From: Niabella beijingensis
GTDB lineage: Bacteria > Bacteroidota > Bacteroidia > Chitinophagales > Chitinophagaceae
NCBI RefSeq assembly: GCF_020034665.1
Contig: NZ_JAIQDI010000002.1
Coordinates: forward strand, 1,426,001-1,490,000
Length of the DNA stretch: 64,000 nucleotides
Direction of reading: 5' to 3'
The notes below the pieces were generated by a model. It searched no databases, was not told the DNA's origin, and saw nothing but the letters and a program-made list of their open reading frames with translations. Position 1 is the first letter of the stretch. Each line of letters begins with the position of its first letter. Shown in pieces: positions 50,949-60,589 of the stretch. Position numbers and translations under genes: made by a program.

Positions 50949-50994
50949 TAAAATTATCATTCCCGTTAAAGGCAGATCAATGATGTCAGTCACA
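50949..50994 (-). promoter_or_regulatory. Dyad promoter for beta-barrel gene
   Basis: Minus-strand TGTGActgacATCAT (plus 50980-50994) and box TAATTTTA at 50956-50949; centre-to-box distance 30.5 nt. The left half is a CRP-like TGTGA. Confidence 0.65.
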
Positions 50995-51074
50995 GCTAAA
51001 TGTGATGTTAATTATAGTCAGTAAGCTTTATCCGTTGTAAAAGCCAGATGTAGGAACCTGTTACAGTCAGCATT

Positions 51075-51293
51075 ATGACTATGCCCTTAAAACAATGGTT
51101 GTTTTCCCGGATTTTCTTTAGGAATATGCTTGCCTCTTTTGGGCTTATTCTGGTGCACCGGGTGCGTGATTACCAAAATAACTACCACCTGTATTTTCAA
51201 AAGGAACCCTTTGCGCTTCGTTATGTAAATGAAATCTTCAATAAGTTACATGAATATCATATGATCATCAATCGTAAAAGGGGTGTTATTTAA
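51075..51293 (+). CDS. Possible small protein, 72 aa
   Basis: An open frame MTMPLKQWLFSRIFFRNMLA with one hydrophobic stretch (MLASFGLILV) and a basic C-terminus. No RBS, no dyad, no family recognised. It stands alone between the beta-barrel gene and the CPBP gene. Could equally be chance. Confidence 0.25.
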   Translation: MTMPLKQWLFSRIFFRNMLASFGLILVHRVRDYQNNYHLYFQKEPFALRYVNEIFNKLHEYHMIINRKRGVI

Positions 51294-51624
51294 AAACGCA
51301 AATTACCTTGTTATAGTTGTGATTGTCTGACCAAACTATTGTATATTCCAATAAGGCAAAAACAACCACTGAAAACAGGGAGTATGTAAAAATTAATGAA
51401 TCCTATTTAATTTAAAATCTAAATTCGGATAATGTCTCCAAACTGGTTAATGAATAAGTCGATTGTAAATCAATGTATTAGGGGTGAAGAGGATGGTTCT
51501 GGTTTCTTTATTGGCAATTTTAAAATCTTCCTCTCTGGAAGAAGTGGCCAGCATTACATTGAGTTCCTGAGATTTCCTCTGCGATGGCTTCTTTAAGAGT
51601 GGGATGGGCGTATTATTGAAATAA
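51294..51624. other. Intergenic region with a possible gene remnant
   Basis: No intact gene. On the minus strand, 51612-51520 reads YAHPTLKEAIAEEISGT and then a stop, resembling the HPTL...EA segment at the C-terminus of dihydrolipoamide dehydrogenase. It is too short to call a pseudogene with confidence. Confidence 0.3.
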
Positions 51625-52401
51625 CTAAACATCTTCTCTTTTATATCTGGCAATTACAACCATGGTGATCGTAATCACTACCAGGTATAGAAATGTTGTA
51701 TTGTAGAATGAATAGTGTTCCATATTGCTCTGCGTAACATTGAATAACGTAAAGGCATTATCGCCTGTCCTTGAGACCAGTGCCTGCGCATAATTCCAGC
51801 CAAAATGCAACCCAATCGGAAATAATAGCTTTTTTGTTTTTATGTAACCCAGGCCAAATAACAAGGATCCCATTCCTGTGGTAAGCATCACTTTTCCCAT
51901 TTCAAGTGGCGTCATCGAGGAATTGATATGCATCAGCCCAAAGGGAATAGCAATGGCAATTTGTGCGACCCACGGCCTGTAGTTTTTCAACAATTCCTGA
52001 AAAGGATATCCTCTAAATACAAATTCCTGAACAAAGGCTGACCATAAAACCATAATGAGTGTTATCACTAAATTTATGACCGAAATTTGTTTATTCAGAT
52101 GCCATTGCTCCTTTGCAAACCATATTATTAAAAGGGATGTGACAATAAACATCAGAAGGCCGATCCCTGATCCAATAAAAAAATTTTTCCAATCCCTTTT
52201 GCGTGTGGGAATAAACCCGATTGTAGTAATTGCTAGCTTTTGCTTGCGCAAGATCCATAAGCTCGATAAAAATGATACGCAAAAATAAAAGAACAGGTTA
52301 TCCAGTACGGGGACAAATTTTGCAATTACTGTTGCTATTGATAAAACCAGAAAATACATCATGACCGTTAACCACGGCTGCAATCCTTTTGGCGTAGACA
52401 T
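51625..52401 (-). CDS. CPBP family intramembrane metalloprotease
   Basis: A 258-residue protein with about seven helices. Catalytic-type motifs are present: QEFVFRGYPFQELL (EExxxR variant, about 125-138), PFGLMHI (about 154-160) and LHFGWNYAQ (about 198-206). CPBP (CAAX/ABI) proteases cleave in the membrane and often give immunity or signal roles in bacteria; the substrate is unknown. No dyad promoter was found. Confidence 0.85.
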   Translation of the reverse strand: MSTPKGLQPWLTVMMYFLVLSIATVIAKFVPVLDNLFFYFCVSFLSSLWILRKQKLAITTIGFIPTRKRDWKNFFIGSGIGLLMFIVTSLLIIWFAKEQWHLNKQISVINLVITLIMVLWSAFVQEFVFRGYPFQELLKNYRPWVAQIAIAIPFGLMHINSSMTPLEMGKVMLTTGMGSLLFGLGYIKTKKLLFPIGLHFGWNYAQALVSRTGDNAFTLFNVTQSNMEHYSFYNTTFLYLVVITITMVVIARYKREDV

Positions 52402-52790
52402 TCTTTTGAATTTATAGTAAAGATAGAATAGCGGATCTTTGATAAGGCGAAAAACCGGTAAACTGCTATAACTAATCGGTAAATAAGATTGCTTTCTGTT
52501 TTTGAGCTTTGGATTGTGGCGAACCTATAACTTATGAAAGTACAATCCAATACTTGGTATGGCCTTCAGTTTGAAAACCTGATTTGTCTGGATAATGAGA
52601 GGAATGTTACGACGCGCGCATATTACAAATCAAGCCGGCGGATTGCAGGATGGAGACAAAATAACAGAATATAAGGATTAAGACGAAGTTGTCGTATCTT
52701 TTACATTGGCAATCAGCTCCTGTTCGAATTGAAACAGAGGGTATTTGCCATGACGAACTATTATTTATTTGAGTATAGCTCTGAATTCCA
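52402..52790. other. 389-nt intergenic region
   Basis: It lies between divergent CPBP and P-type ATPase genes. Weak -7-like boxes exist on both strands (minus TATCTTTA 52425-52418; plus TATCTTTT 52695-52702), but neither has the dyad at the regulon distance. No coding remnant seen. Confidence 0.35.
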
Positions 52791-55301
52791 ATGTCTTATA
52801 ATATTCCCGATCATTTTAAGGGCCTGACGGAGCGCCAGGTGATTGCTTCGAGAAAGCAGTACGGTTACAACCAAATGGGAAAAGTAAATAAAGGCAGCTG
52901 GCTTGAATTATTGATGGGTGTACTGAAAGAACCAATGCTTATCCTGCTTTTTGCCATTTCAATTATTTACGTTTTGATCGGTGATTATGGAGAAGCCTCG
53001 TTTATGTTTTTTGCAATCATCGCTGTTTCTGCGATTTCTTTTTATCAGGATAATCGCAGTAAAAAAGCCCTGGAAGCATTGGAAAGACTGAATGAGCCTT
53101 TGAGTGTTGTGATCAGGACTTCTGCAGTAGTACAAATTCCCACACATGAAATAGTAGTAGGTGATCTCTGTATTACGGAAGAGGGGAAAATGATCAATGC
53201 TGACGGGCGCATTGTACACAGCAACGATTTTTCGGTGAACGAGGCTTCGCTTACTGGTGAGAGTTTATCAGTTTTCAAGAACAGTAATGCAGAAGATAAT
53301 AAAGTCTATAGTGGTACAGTCGTTGTTTCCGGTTTGGCAATCTTTGAAGTAGAAAAAGTAGGAAAAGAAACCCGTATCGGCAAAATTGGTGAATCGATAG
53401 CCGGAATAAAGGATGAAACATCTCCACTGCAATTGCAGATCCGAAGGTTTGTTAAGGTGATGGCTATTACCGGTATTGTTATTTTTCTGATAGTCTGTGC
53501 TTTTAATTATTACCATACCAGGAACCTCATTGAAAGCCTGCTTAACGGTCTTACGCTTGCCATGTCTGTACTTCCTGAGGAAATCCCCGTTGCTTTTACC
53601 ACTTTTATGGCACTGGGTGCCTGGGAGCTGATGCGGGAAGGTATTATTATCAAGAGAAGCGCTATTGTTGAAACTCTGGGCAGCACAACGGTGATCTGTA
53701 CCGACAAAACGGGAACCATTACTGAGAATAGCATGGAACTAAAATACCTGTACGATTACCAGTCGGACAAGACTTTTAGTGAAGGAGAATTTGGTGCTGC
53801 CAGCCTTGAAACGCTGATCGATTACGCTATGTGGAGCAGTGAACCCGTTCCGTTTGACCCGATGGAAAAAACACTACATCGGGTATATGAGCAAACGAAA
53901 AAAAAAGATTTGCGTAAAGAGTACCAGCTCTTTTATGAATATCCTTTGGAGGGGAAGCCTCCAATGATGACCCATCTTTTTGAAAATGGGGATGAGAAGC
54001 GCGTTATAGCTGCAAAGGGTGCGCCGGAAGCTATTATTGCTGTTTCCAGACTCTCTGGGGAAGCGAAAAATAAGATAAGAAGTGTTGTAGAAAAATTTGC
54101 CCGACAGGGATATCGGGTTTTGGGCGTTGCCCGGTCAGGTTTTGAGGGTAATAACTTCCCCAAGAAGCAGCAGGAATTTGAGTTTGGATTTATTGGGCTT
54201 GTTGTATTTTATGATCCGCCCAAAAAAGGCATTAACGAGGTGTTTCAACATATTTATGATGCGGGTATAAAAGTAAAAGTAATTACGGGAGATAATATTG
54301 ATACCACAAAAAGTATTGCTTCGCAGGCAGGAATTAGAAATACCGCAGCTGTAGTAGAAGGAAAACAGATCGCCGGATACACAGAAACAGAGTTGATGCA
54401 GGTCTGTGAAGAAAAAGTGTTGTTTACCCGTATGTTCCCTGACGCAAAGTTGGCTGTAGTTAATGCCTTGAAAAAGAGAGGGGAAGTGGTGGCAATGCTG
54501 GGTGATGGTGTAAACGACGGTCCCGCACTTAAAGCGGCTCATATTGGTGTAGCCATGGGGAGTAAGGGCACCGAAATAGCAAAAGCAGCAGCCTCATTGG
54601 TAATTACAAATGATGATCTGGGAAAACTGGTTATTGGTATTGCCGCCGGCAGAAGGATTTATTCCAACATCAAGAAGGCCGTCCAGTATATTATTTCTAT
54701 TCACATTCCTATTATACTTACTGTATCATTACCGTTGTTTCTGGGATGGAGATTCCCTCAAATATTTACTCCGGTACACGTTATTTTTCTGGAATTGGTG
54801 ATGGGTCCCACTTGTTCCATTGTATATGAGAACGAGCCCATGGAAAAAAACACGATGAAACTGCCGCCAAGAATAATGACGGATACTTTTTTGAACTGGC
54901 GAGAATTAACCATTAGTATCTTTCAGGGGCTGGCAATTACTGCTGGCGTGCTGTTTGCGTATCAGTTAGGTGTACAAAGCGGCGGTAATGAGCAAAAGAC
55001 CCGGGCAATGGTTTTTAGCACGTTGATCTTTGCTAATATAATGCTAAGTCTGGTAAACCGCTCTTTTTTTTACAGCCTGTTTGAAAGTTTTAAAAATAGA
55101 AACCCTCTTTTTGTAATCATTAACGGATTGACATTAGTGCTTCTTTTTGCCATATTATATATCAGACCGTTCTCTGTTTTTTTTAAAACTGCAGGATTGA
55201 ACTTGTCTGAACTAGGAACCGTTGCTCTTATTGCGGTAGTATCTGTCGTATGGTTTGAACTTTATAAGATGATCAAAAGAAACAAAAAAAGGGGCTTGTA
55301 G
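52791..55301 (+). CDS. P-type cation-transporting ATPase
   Basis: An 836-residue ATPase. The actuator region has SLTGESLSVFK (TGES, about 152-162), the phosphorylation motif ICTDKTGTITEN (Asp about 305), KGAPEAI (about 411-417) and the hinge MLGDGVNDGPALKAA (about 569-583). M4 contains VLPEEIPVAF, the PEEIP variant of the P2 ATPase PEGLP motif, so the cation is uncertain (Ca/Mn-type likely). About ten membrane helices. It is monocistronic and next to the persulfide module. Confidence 0.92.
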   Translation: MSYNIPDHFKGLTERQVIASRKQYGYNQMGKVNKGSWLELLMGVLKEPMLILLFAISIIYVLIGDYGEASFMFFAIIAVSAISFYQDNRSKKALEALERLNEPLSVVIRTSAVVQIPTHEIVVGDLCITEEGKMINADGRIVHSNDFSVNEASLTGESLSVFKNSNAEDNKVYSGTVVVSGLAIFEVEKVGKETRIGKIGESIAGIKDETSPLQLQIRRFVKVMAITGIVIFLIVCAFNYYHTRNLIESLLNGLTLAMSVLPEEIPVAFTTFMALGAWELMREGIIIKRSAIVETLGSTTVICTDKTGTITENSMELKYLYDYQSDKTFSEGEFGAASLETLIDYAMWSSEPVPFDPMEKTLHRVYEQTKKKDLRKEYQLFYEYPLEGKPPMMTHLFENGDEKRVIAAKGAPEAIIAVSRLSGEAKNKIRSVVEKFARQGYRVLGVARSGFEGNNFPKKQQEFEFGFIGLVVFYDPPKKGINEVFQHIYDAGIKVKVITGDNIDTTKSIASQAGIRNTAAVVEGKQIAGYTETELMQVCEEKVLFTRMFPDAKLAVVNALKKRGEVVAMLGDGVNDGPALKAAHIGVAMGSKGTEIAKAAASLVITNDDLGKLVIGIAAGRRIYSNIKKAVQYIISIHIPIILTVSLPLFLGWRFPQIFTPVHVIFLELVMGPTCSIVYENEPMEKNTMKLPPRIMTDTFLNWRELTISIFQGLAITAGVLFAYQLGVQSGGNEQKTRAMVFSTLIFANIMLSLVNRSFFYSLFESFKNRNPLFVIINGLTLVLLFAILYIRPFSVFFKTAGLNLSELGTVALIAVVSVVWFELYKMIKRNKKRGL

Positions 55302-55331
55302 AGCGGAAAGGAGTGGATACGTAAAATCGGC

Positions 55332-55362
55332 TTGTGAGAGTAGAATGTAGTAAGTAAATTTG
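55332..55362 (+). promoter_or_regulatory. Canonical promoter for the Crp gene
   Basis: TTG at 55332-55334, 20 nt, then a perfect -7 box TAAATTTG at 55355-55362, about 25 nt before ATG 55388. It has no TGA-N6-TCA dyad at the regulon position. Confidence 0.65.
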
Positions 55363-55387
55363 GTGTATTTTTATATTATTTTTTATT

Positions 55388-56011
55388 ATGGAATTATTGG
55401 AGCAGATTGTGGAATTTAAATCTTCCCCTGGGTTAATAGCGGAATTGTATAAATATGGGATTCAAAAAAACTACAAAGCCGGAAGTATCATACTGAATGA
55501 AAATGCTTCTGTTCGTTCGATTCCAATTGTTACAAAGGGAATGCTGAAGGTTATCCGGACCGAAGAAGACGGCCGGGAAATTCTACTGTATTATATTAAG
55601 GCAGGTGAAAGCTGTATCATGTCTTTTTTGGGTGGACTGCACAATGAAACAAGTAAAGTTAAGGCAGAGGCAGATGATGATGTGGAGATCCTCTTCTTGC
55701 CAATTGAAAAAGTGTCATTGTTCATTAAAGAATATCCGCAGTGGCTGGATTATATTTTTCGCTTGTATCACAAACGTTTTGAGGAGCTGCTGGAAATTGT
55801 TAATGCGATCGCTTTTAAGAAAGTAGATGAGCGATTGCTGTCCTTACTTCAGAAGAAAAAAGTGCTAACAGGAAATAAAACATTAAATATTACACACGAA
55901 CAATTGGCTAACGAACTGGGAACAGCCCGGGTTGTAGTGTCACGGTTATTAAAGCAGTTAGAGGAAAACAAAATGGTCCAGCTGGGCAGAAATAAAATTA
56001 CGCTTGTGTAA
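55388..56011 (+). CDS. Crp/Fnr family transcriptional regulator
   Basis: A 207-residue regulator. Cyclic-nucleotide-binding-type beta barrel (about 20-120; RTEEDGREILLYYIKAGESCIMSFLGG) and C-terminal HTH (about 155-200; ITHEQLANELGTARVVVSRLLKQLEE). The cysteine in GESCIMSF may act as a persulfide or redox sensor, but this is a guess. It opens a sulfur-detoxification cluster and probably controls it. It is a second candidate for the island dyad, though it sits at the far end. Confidence 0.92.
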   Translation: MELLEQIVEFKSSPGLIAELYKYGIQKNYKAGSIILNENASVRSIPIVTKGMLKVIRTEEDGREILLYYIKAGESCIMSFLGGLHNETSKVKAEADDDVEILFLPIEKVSLFIKEYPQWLDYIFRLYHKRFEELLEIVNAIAFKKVDERLLSLLQKKKVLTGNKTLNITHEQLANELGTARVVVSRLLKQLEENKMVQLGRNKITLV

Positions 56012-56071
56012 CTAAAGTAGCTGTACAGGTTTTTGAATTGTTGCAGTTTTGTACGATCAATTCAAAAGTCA

Positions 56072-56866
56072 ATGGTTATAGCAGGTTATATGGCATCGGT
56101 TTTTATTGGCTTCTCTCTCGGGCTCATAGGCGGTGGAGGCAGCATTCTTACTGTTCCTGTATTAGTATATCTTTTTGAAATAGACCCTGTTCTGGCAACA
56201 ACTTATTCACTTTTTATTGTGAGTGTCACCAGTGCCGTGGGGTCGGTCTCATACCTGAGAAAAAGATGGGTAAATGTTAAGGCTGCGATTGTTTTTGGTA
56301 TCCCGTCAATCGCTGCTATTTTTCTTACAAGAACCTATTTTCTTCCATTAATTCCCCAGGAGATTTTCAGTATAACAACTTTTAAGGTTACAAAAAGTAT
56401 TTTATTAATGTTGCTTTTTGCGATATTGATGATCGTTGCGTCTTATAGTATGATACGTGCGGAAAGGAAAGAAAGTGACCGCAGCACACAACAGGAACCT
56501 CTTCGATACACACAATTGATTATCCAGGGTGTTTTTATCGGAGGCGTTACCGGATTGGTGGGTGCCGGTGGAGGATTCCTGATTATTCCTGCCTTAGTGC
56601 ACTTAATAAAATTGCCAATGAAAACTGCCGTTGGTACGTCGCTGGTTATTATCTCGGCTAATTCTCTGTTAGGATTCCTTTTTTCCTTGCCCCATATGTC
56701 GGTGCAGTGGACGCTTTTGACCGGTATTACTTTTATTGCAATAATCGGTATCCTGATCGGTAGCTATCTATCATCTAAAATTGAAGGTAAAATATTAAAG
56801 CCGGCTTTTGGATGGTTTGTGTTAGTGATGGGCATTTACATACTGGTAAAAGAAATTGCGCTATAG
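56072..56866 (+). CDS. TauE/SafE family sulfite/sulfur-compound exporter
   Basis: A 264-residue membrane protein from ATG 56072 with about eight helices and the two internal repeats of the TauE/SafE family: GFSLGLIGGGGSILTVPVLVY (about 11-31) and GGVTGLVGAGGGFLIIPALVHL. It should export sulfite or another sulfur anion across the inner membrane. It follows the Crp gene and precedes the MBL-rhodanese gene, the usual order in persulfide modules. Confidence 0.9.
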   Translation: MVIAGYMASVFIGFSLGLIGGGGSILTVPVLVYLFEIDPVLATTYSLFIVSVTSAVGSVSYLRKRWVNVKAAIVFGIPSIAAIFLTRTYFLPLIPQEIFSITTFKVTKSILLMLLFAILMIVASYSMIRAERKESDRSTQQEPLRYTQLIIQGVFIGGVTGLVGAGGGFLIIPALVHLIKLPMKTAVGTSLVIISANSLLGFLFSLPHMSVQWTLLTGITFIAIIGILIGSYLSSKIEGKILKPAFGWFVLVMGIYILVKEIAL

Positions 56867-56982
56867 CCTGAGTAGAGCTATATAGAGGTGATTTTAGCTA
56901 ATGTAACAAAAGTAGCAGTAGAAGATAAATAATCGTCAGAAATTTACAATATCAAAGTACATAATTATTAAAACAATTCAGT

Positions 56983-58386
56983 ATGTTTTTTCAACACATT
57001 TACGACAAGAGTTTGGCGCAGAGTAGTTACATAATAGGTTGCCAAGCAACGGGGGAGGCAATAATAATAGATGCCAAAAGAGATATCGATGTATACCTGG
57101 AAATAGCAAAACAGAACAATCTTCGTATCACGCATATTACAGAAACGCATATTCATGCAGACTTCCTTTGTGGCTCCCGGGAGCTTGCTGCCGTTACAGG
57201 AGCAACGATGTACCTTTCGGATGAAGGTGGTGAGAACTGGCAATATCAATTTGCGCATCAAGGTCTAAAAAATGGCGATAGGATCAGGGTAGGCAATCTG
57301 ATGCTGGAAGTTATGCACACACCCGGGCATACTCCGGAAAGTATCAGCTTTTTGTTGACCGATCACCCGGCCACCGAAAAACCGGTAATGATATTTACAG
57401 GTGACTTTGTATTTGTTGGAGATATTGGACGCCCTGATTTATTGGAAAAAGCAGCAGGACTTTTCGGTACAAAAGAGATCGGAGCCAAACAGCTGTTTCA
57501 GTCGTTGAAAAAATTTGCTCCACTCCCCGAATATGTTCAGGTATGGCCGGCTCACGGGGCAGGCTCAGCTTGTGGAAAGGCTTTGGGAGCAGTTCATAAC
57601 AGTACAGTAGGTTACGAAAAAATCCGCAATTGGGCCTTTCAATATGATGAAGATGAAAAGAAGTTTACCAGTTATTTATTAGCAGATCAACCAGAACCGC
57701 CGAAATATTTTGCTATGATGAAGCACCTGAACAAGGTCAACCGTCCGCTGCTGATCGAAGTTCCGAAGCCTACTCGGTTAACCCAGGAACAGTTCCTTTC
57801 TGCCTATAAGAAAGGGATTAAAGTAATTGATACCCGTGATAAAGCTGATTTTGCTAAGGGATTTATTCCCGGCAGCTTTAACATTCAGGGCAATAACTCC
57901 TTTTCAACCTGGTGTGGTTGGTTATTGAACTATCAGGAACAATTCATGTTGGTGGCTGATAATAGCCAAATGGAAGATTTGACACGTAAACTGATGCGTA
58001 TCGGCATGGATAACATCTATGGCTATATTCCAGCGGTAGAGGAGTTAGACATCGAACTTCAGACGACAGATGTAATTTCTTTAGATGCATTTAAAACGTA
58101 CATCGGAAAAGAAGGTGTGCAGATTATAGATGTGCGTGGCGCATCCGAGTACGAAGCAGGGCATATAGACGGGGCAGACAATATTTTTGTCGGGACCATT
58201 CGGGAGAACCTTGATAAAATCAGTAAAGACAAACAAGTAGTTATTTACTGCCAGGCGGGAGATCGTTCAACAATTGCGTATTCCATACTTGCCAAAAATG
58301 GTTTTAGAAACGTAAAAATTTTTTCAGGAGGAATGAAAGAATGGTCTTCGGAGAATCGTGAAACAGCTTGCTGTGCATATTATTAA
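56983..58386 (+). CDS. MBL-fold persulfide dioxygenase-rhodanese fusion
   Basis: A 467-residue fusion. The metallo-beta-lactamase domain has THIHADFLCG (His 56, His 58, Asp 60) and HTPGHTPES (about 110-118) with IFTGDFVFVGDIGRPD (about 136-151). Two rhodanese domains follow: the first (about 270-345) has no active cysteine; the last (about 370-460) keeps it in IYCQAGDRSTIAYS. The family (ETHE1/CstB-like) oxidises persulfide to sulfite and moves sulfane sulfur. It is the catalytic heart of the cluster. Confidence 0.94.
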   Translation: MFFQHIYDKSLAQSSYIIGCQATGEAIIIDAKRDIDVYLEIAKQNNLRITHITETHIHADFLCGSRELAAVTGATMYLSDEGGENWQYQFAHQGLKNGDRIRVGNLMLEVMHTPGHTPESISFLLTDHPATEKPVMIFTGDFVFVGDIGRPDLLEKAAGLFGTKEIGAKQLFQSLKKFAPLPEYVQVWPAHGAGSACGKALGAVHNSTVGYEKIRNWAFQYDEDEKKFTSYLLADQPEPPKYFAMMKHLNKVNRPLLIEVPKPTRLTQEQFLSAYKKGIKVIDTRDKADFAKGFIPGSFNIQGNNSFSTWCGWLLNYQEQFMLVADNSQMEDLTRKLMRIGMDNIYGYIPAVEELDIELQTTDVISLDAFKTYIGKEGVQIIDVRGASEYEAGHIDGADNIFVGTIRENLDKISKDKQVVIYCQAGDRSTIAYSILAKNGFRNVKIFSGGMKEWSSENRETACCAYY

Positions 58387-58404
58387 TTCTTAAAATAGAG
58401 TACT

Positions 58405-58725
58405 ATGGGATTTTTTTCGAACATTTTCGGGAACACAGATAGTAATGATTTAACCAAAGCTATAAAAAATGGAGCTTTTTTGGTGGATGTACGCACAGGT
58501 GCAGAATTTTCGGGCGGCAGTGTAAATGGTGCAATAAACATTCCCGTAGAAAGCATACCATCCGAACTAGTAAAATTCAAAGGGAAAAAATGTATTGTTG
58601 TTTTTTGCATGAGTGGTGGCCGTAGCAGCCAGGCGAAACGCATATTGGAACAAAATGGTTTTCAAAATGTGGTCAACGGTGGATCCTGGCGAAACGTAAG
58701 GGAGGTCGTAATCAGAAATCTATAA
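58405..58725 (+). CDS. Single-domain rhodanese
   Basis: A 106-residue sulfurtransferase. The catalytic loop is FCMSGGRSSQAKRIL (Cys about 72). The short N-terminal GFFSNIFGN may be an amphipathic or membrane-near segment. It lies 18 nt after the MBL-rhodanese gene and is in one operon with it. It would hand sulfane sulfur to an acceptor. Confidence 0.93.
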   Translation: MGFFSNIFGNTDSNDLTKAIKNGAFLVDVRTGAEFSGGSVNGAINIPVESIPSELVKFKGKKCIVVFCMSGGRSSQAKRILEQNGFQNVVNGGSWRNVREVVIRNL

Positions 58726-58892
58726 TAATAAAAAAGAATACGGAGACAATTGGCAAAACGGTGTTCATACTGTTAATGATATTGGAAGGGTTGCTTTCAT
58801 AGTTTTTGAATACCGGTTGTTGCTGTGCCGAAGGCTGGGATACGACTATTTTAAAAAGCGATGAAAATAATTATTAAAAAGTGAAACCTATT

Positions 58893-59510
58893 ATGAATAA
58901 TGATAAACAAAAGAAGCACTGGGAGACAGTATATGAAACTACGCGCCCTAGTGAGGTAAGCTGGACACAGGAGATTCCCAGGATTTCATTGGATCTTATT
59001 GCTTCATTTGGTGTGGATAAGCAGGCAAAAATTATAGACGTGGGTGGTGGCGATAGTAAACTGGTTGATCATTTACTTGAACAAGGGTATAAAAATATAA
59101 CGGTTTTAGATATATCAGAAAAAGCACTTGAGAAAGCAAAAGAGCGTTTAGGAGTTAAAGCAGGTAACGTAAGCTGGATCGTAAGTGATATTATGGACTT
59201 TAAGCCCAAAACAACTTATGATATATGGCATGATAGAGCTACTTTTCATTTCCTGACAATGAGGGAGCAAGTTTCAATGTACGTAAGCATTGCTCAAAGA
59301 TCTGTAACAAAATTTCTGACGATTGGCACTTTTTCGGAATATGGCCCGCAAAAATGCAGCGGACTTCCTATTAAGCAATATAGTGAAACAACACTTTCTA
59401 ATAGCTTTGTCGGCAGTTTTGAAAAAATTCGTTGCACAACAGAAAATCACACCACACCTTTTCAGACCATACAGCAGTTCCTGTTCTGCAGCTTCAAAAG
59501 AAAAATATAA
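58893..59510 (+). CDS. Class I SAM-dependent methyltransferase
   Basis: A 205-residue enzyme from ATG 58893 (GTG 58881 is possible). SAM-binding motif [16 protein letters not shown] (about 47-61), motif [16 protein letters not shown] and motif IV-like [12 protein letters not shown] are present, with HDRATFHFL. The substrate is unknown, perhaps a thiol or arsenic/tellurium-type compound, since such enzymes accompany sulfur modules. It overlaps in operon with the YeeE gene (2 nt between). Confidence 0.9.
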   Translation: MNNDKQKKHWETVYETTRPSEVSWTQEIPRISLDLIASFGVDKQAKIIDVGGGDSKLVDHLLEQGYKNITVLDISEKALEKAKERLGVKAGNVSWIVSDIMDFKPKTTYDIWHDRATFHFLTMREQVSMYVSIAQRSVTKFLTIGTFSEYGPQKCSGLPIKQYSETTLSNSFVGSFEKIRCTTENHTTPFQTIQQFLFCSFKRKI

Positions 59511-59512
59511 AG

Positions 59513-60076
59513 ATGATGACATTCATAAAACAGCCCTGGCCCTGGTATGTGGCGGGACCTCTTATTGGACTTACAGTACCCATCTTATTAATTCTGGGAA
59601 ATAAATCGTTTGGGATCAGCTCATCCCTCCGGCATATCTGTGCTTCTTGTATGCCGGCTAATATTCCATTTTTTCAGTATGATTGGAAAAAAGAGGTATG
59701 GAACCTGTTTTTTGCCCTGGGGATTTTTTTAGGTGGTGCTATAGCTATAAACCTGTTATCAATCCCGTCTGTTATCCAGATCAATCCTAAGCTCGTACAA
59801 GAGCTAGCTGGATACGGTATTACCAATTATAACAATTTAGTTCCTGAAGATATCATTAGCTGGCAGTCGTTGTTTACGATGAAGGGATTTATATTAATGA
59901 TCATTGGTGGTTTTTTAGTGGGTTTTGGTACACGGTATGCCGGGGGATGTACCAGTGGCCATGCTATAATGGGCCTATCAAATTTGCAGCGACCTTCTTT
60001 AATTGCCACCATTTTCTTTATGATTGGAGGGTTCATTATGGCAAACCTGATTTTGCCCTTTGTTTTATCACTTTAA
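59513..60076 (+). CDS. YeeE/YedE family transporter, N-half
   Basis: A 187-residue membrane protein from ATG 59513 with about five helices. The conserved [24 protein letters not shown] (about 138-161) carries the Cys used to pass thiosulfate-like sulfur in YeeE proteins. It is a half-length unit; the second half is the next gene. Together they should form one two-subunit importer of sulfur. Confidence 0.92.
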   Translation: MMTFIKQPWPWYVAGPLIGLTVPILLILGNKSFGISSSLRHICASCMPANIPFFQYDWKKEVWNLFFALGIFLGGAIAINLLSIPSVIQINPKLVQELAGYGITNYNNLVPEDIISWQSLFTMKGFILMIIGGFLVGFGTRYAGGCTSGHAIMGLSNLQRPSLIATIFFMIGGFIMANLILPFVLSL

Positions 60077-60094
60077 TAAATTGAGCGCGATAAG

Positions 60095-60589
60095 ATGTAC
60101 TCTATGGGTAACAAAAATTTTGAAACACGTTCGCTGGATGCAATGTGTGTAAATGAAAGCATGTTAAAACACAAATGGTACCACAATCTGAAGTACCTGG
60201 TCGTCGGGATACTGTTTGGTATTGTATTGATTAAAGCCGAGGTTGTAAGCTGGTTTCGTATACAGGAAATGTTTCGCCTGCAATCATTCCATATGTATGG
60301 AATAATCGGAAGTGCCGTAATAACAGGCATTATTTCCATATGGGTTATTAAGAAATTCAATATCAAAACGATTTACGGCGAACCCATTACAATCTCGCCA
60401 AAGACGTTCAACAAAGGGCAAATTTATGGCGGATTGATTTTTGGTTTGGGCTGGGCTATGACGGGGGCTTGCCCGGGACCGATTTTTGCGCAAATCGGAA
60501 CGGGGAGCACTGTCATTTTGGTTACGCTTTTGAGTGCTGTTGCCGGCACCTGGGTTTATGGTTGGCTAAGAGAAAAATTGCCTCATTAA
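60095..60589 (+). CDS. YeeE/YedE family transporter, C-half
   Basis: A 164-residue membrane protein with about four helices. The signature GLGWAMTGACPGPIFAQIGTG (about 124-144) includes the partner cysteine in GACPGP. It lies 18 nt after the N-half gene, and the pair is split as in many Bacteroidota. Last gene of the module; about 140 nt then separate it from the convergent xfp gene. Confidence 0.92.
   Translation: MYSMGNKNFETRSLDAMCVNESMLKHKWYHNLKYLVVGILFGIVLIKAEVVSWFRIQEMFRLQSFHMYGIIGSAVITGIISIWVIKKFNIKTIYGEPITISPKTFNKGQIYGGLIFGLGWAMTGACPGPIFAQIGTGSTVILVTLLSAVAGTWVYGWLREKLPH

Noticed and set aside
51447..51653. Minus-strand open frame of 68 codons
   Set aside because: It overlaps the CPBP gene end, has no upstream signals and no recognisable domain; a different frame in the same interval shows the only similarity.
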